Shown in pieces: positions 63,842 to 64,000 of a stretch of 64,000 nucleotides of DNA. The stretch is taken from positions 124,001 to 188,000 of the forward strand of contig NZ_FNOB01000004.1 of the NCBI RefSeq assembly GCF_900106675.1. Reading direction: 5' to 3'. Below the pieces are notes generated by a model. The model worked only from the letters and a program-made list of their open reading frames with translations, did not search any database and was not told where the DNA came from. This DNA is from Allgaiera indica (GTDB lineage: Bacteria > Pseudomonadota > Alphaproteobacteria > Rhodobacterales > Rhodobacteraceae). Both the position numbers and the translations under genes were made by a program. How positions within the stretch are numbered: position 1 is the stretch's first letter; each line of letters begins with the position of its first letter.

Positions 63842-64000
63842 TCCGCGCGCGCCGATCCATCGCGGCCCCGGCCGCGGGCCTGGCGCTTGCCGTGGTGCTG
63901 TCGGGTTGCGCGACCAAGGCGCCCAGCAAGCGGCTGTTCGTGCAGCCCGCGCAGTTTCCGGTGCAGGCCCGTGCGGCGCCCGATGCGGTGAACGGATCCG
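63838..64000 (+). CDS. flgH: Flagellar L-ring lipoprotein FlgH (3' end outside window)
   Basis: The first 54 residues are visible. A signal peptide with lipobox LSGC (cleavage before the Cys near residue 24) marks a lipoprotein, and the visible sequence ends VNGS, matching the NGSIF motif of FlgH. It overlaps the flgG stop by 4 nt. Related operons often place flgA between flgG and flgH; here flgA is absent at this spot. Confidence 0.75.
   Translation, partial: MIRARRSIAAPAAGLALAVVLSGCATKAPSKRLFVQPAQFPVQARAAPDAVNGS

Overview
The window is chromosomal DNA of an alphaproteobacterium, most likely of the Rhodobacterales/Rhodobacteraceae. The reasons are a high GC content, the gene orders rsmG-parA-parB, hemW-rdgB-rph/hrcA-grpE and rsfS-rlmH-gpmI-envC-ctpA-rppH, and an intergenic repeat (GC-rich hairpin followed by GAGTATTT-N3-CCAAGATGAAG) that I associate from memory with this family. 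All identifications come from reading the translated sequence; no database search was run.

Layout. (1) 1-2.3 kb: the 3' part of rsmG carrying a perfect parS palindrome, then parA and parB, so this part probably lies near the replication origin. (2) 2.3-7.3 kb: ybaN, hemW, ridA, rdgB and rph on the minus strand, divergent from hrcA-grpE. (3) 7.3-13.4 kb: a GlcNAc-kinase-like gene, tRNA-Pro(CGG), a DMT transporter, and a tightly overlapping trio (TVP38 membrane protein, MerA-like flavoprotein, orphan sensor kinase). (4) 13.4-20.6 kb: leuB, a LysR regulator divergent from an epimerase-like gene with a perfect T-N11-A dyad between them, a secreted EEP-fold enzyme, a membrane protein, and leuCD with a clear terminator. 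(5) 20.6-31 kb: an MscS channel, rsfS (preceded by a 19-codon coupled ORF), rlmH, an FdhF/YdeP oxidoreductase on the other strand, then gpmI-envC-ctpA-rppH. (6) 31-44 kb: a phospholipid-synthase-like protein, the lytic transglycosylase MltB, a hybrid histidine kinase, yaaA-recQ-yggT, a thioesterase, an MFS transporter, mepA, a phytase-like secreted protein, a stand-alone transcription unit with an 18-codon ORF and terminator, and arfB.

(7) 44.3-64 kb is one flagellar locus. A plus-strand group encodes a divergent FliQ-like protein, FliR and FlhB. A long minus-strand operon runs fliE-fliF-fliG-fliK-fliM-fliN-fliQ-flhA-fliA-motA-motB-(95-residue membrane protein)-fliH-fliI-fliJ, with nearly every junction overlapping. 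A plus-strand rod/hook operon runs flgB-C-D-E-F-G-H and continues past the window edge. Together they supply the MS ring, C ring, export gate and ATPase, stator, sigma-28-like factor, rod and hook. fliP, fliO, fliL, flgA, flgI, flgK, flgL, flagellin and chemotaxis genes are not in the window.

The observations most worth a second look are the two FliQ-family genes, the autonomous 18-codon/terminator unit at 43.2-43.4 kb, the dispersed hairpin repeat, the 124-bp tail-to-tail coding overlap of flhB and fliJ, and the GTGA-coupled TVP38-flavoprotein-kinase trio. I found no CRISPR array, prophage, transposase or restriction/defence gene.
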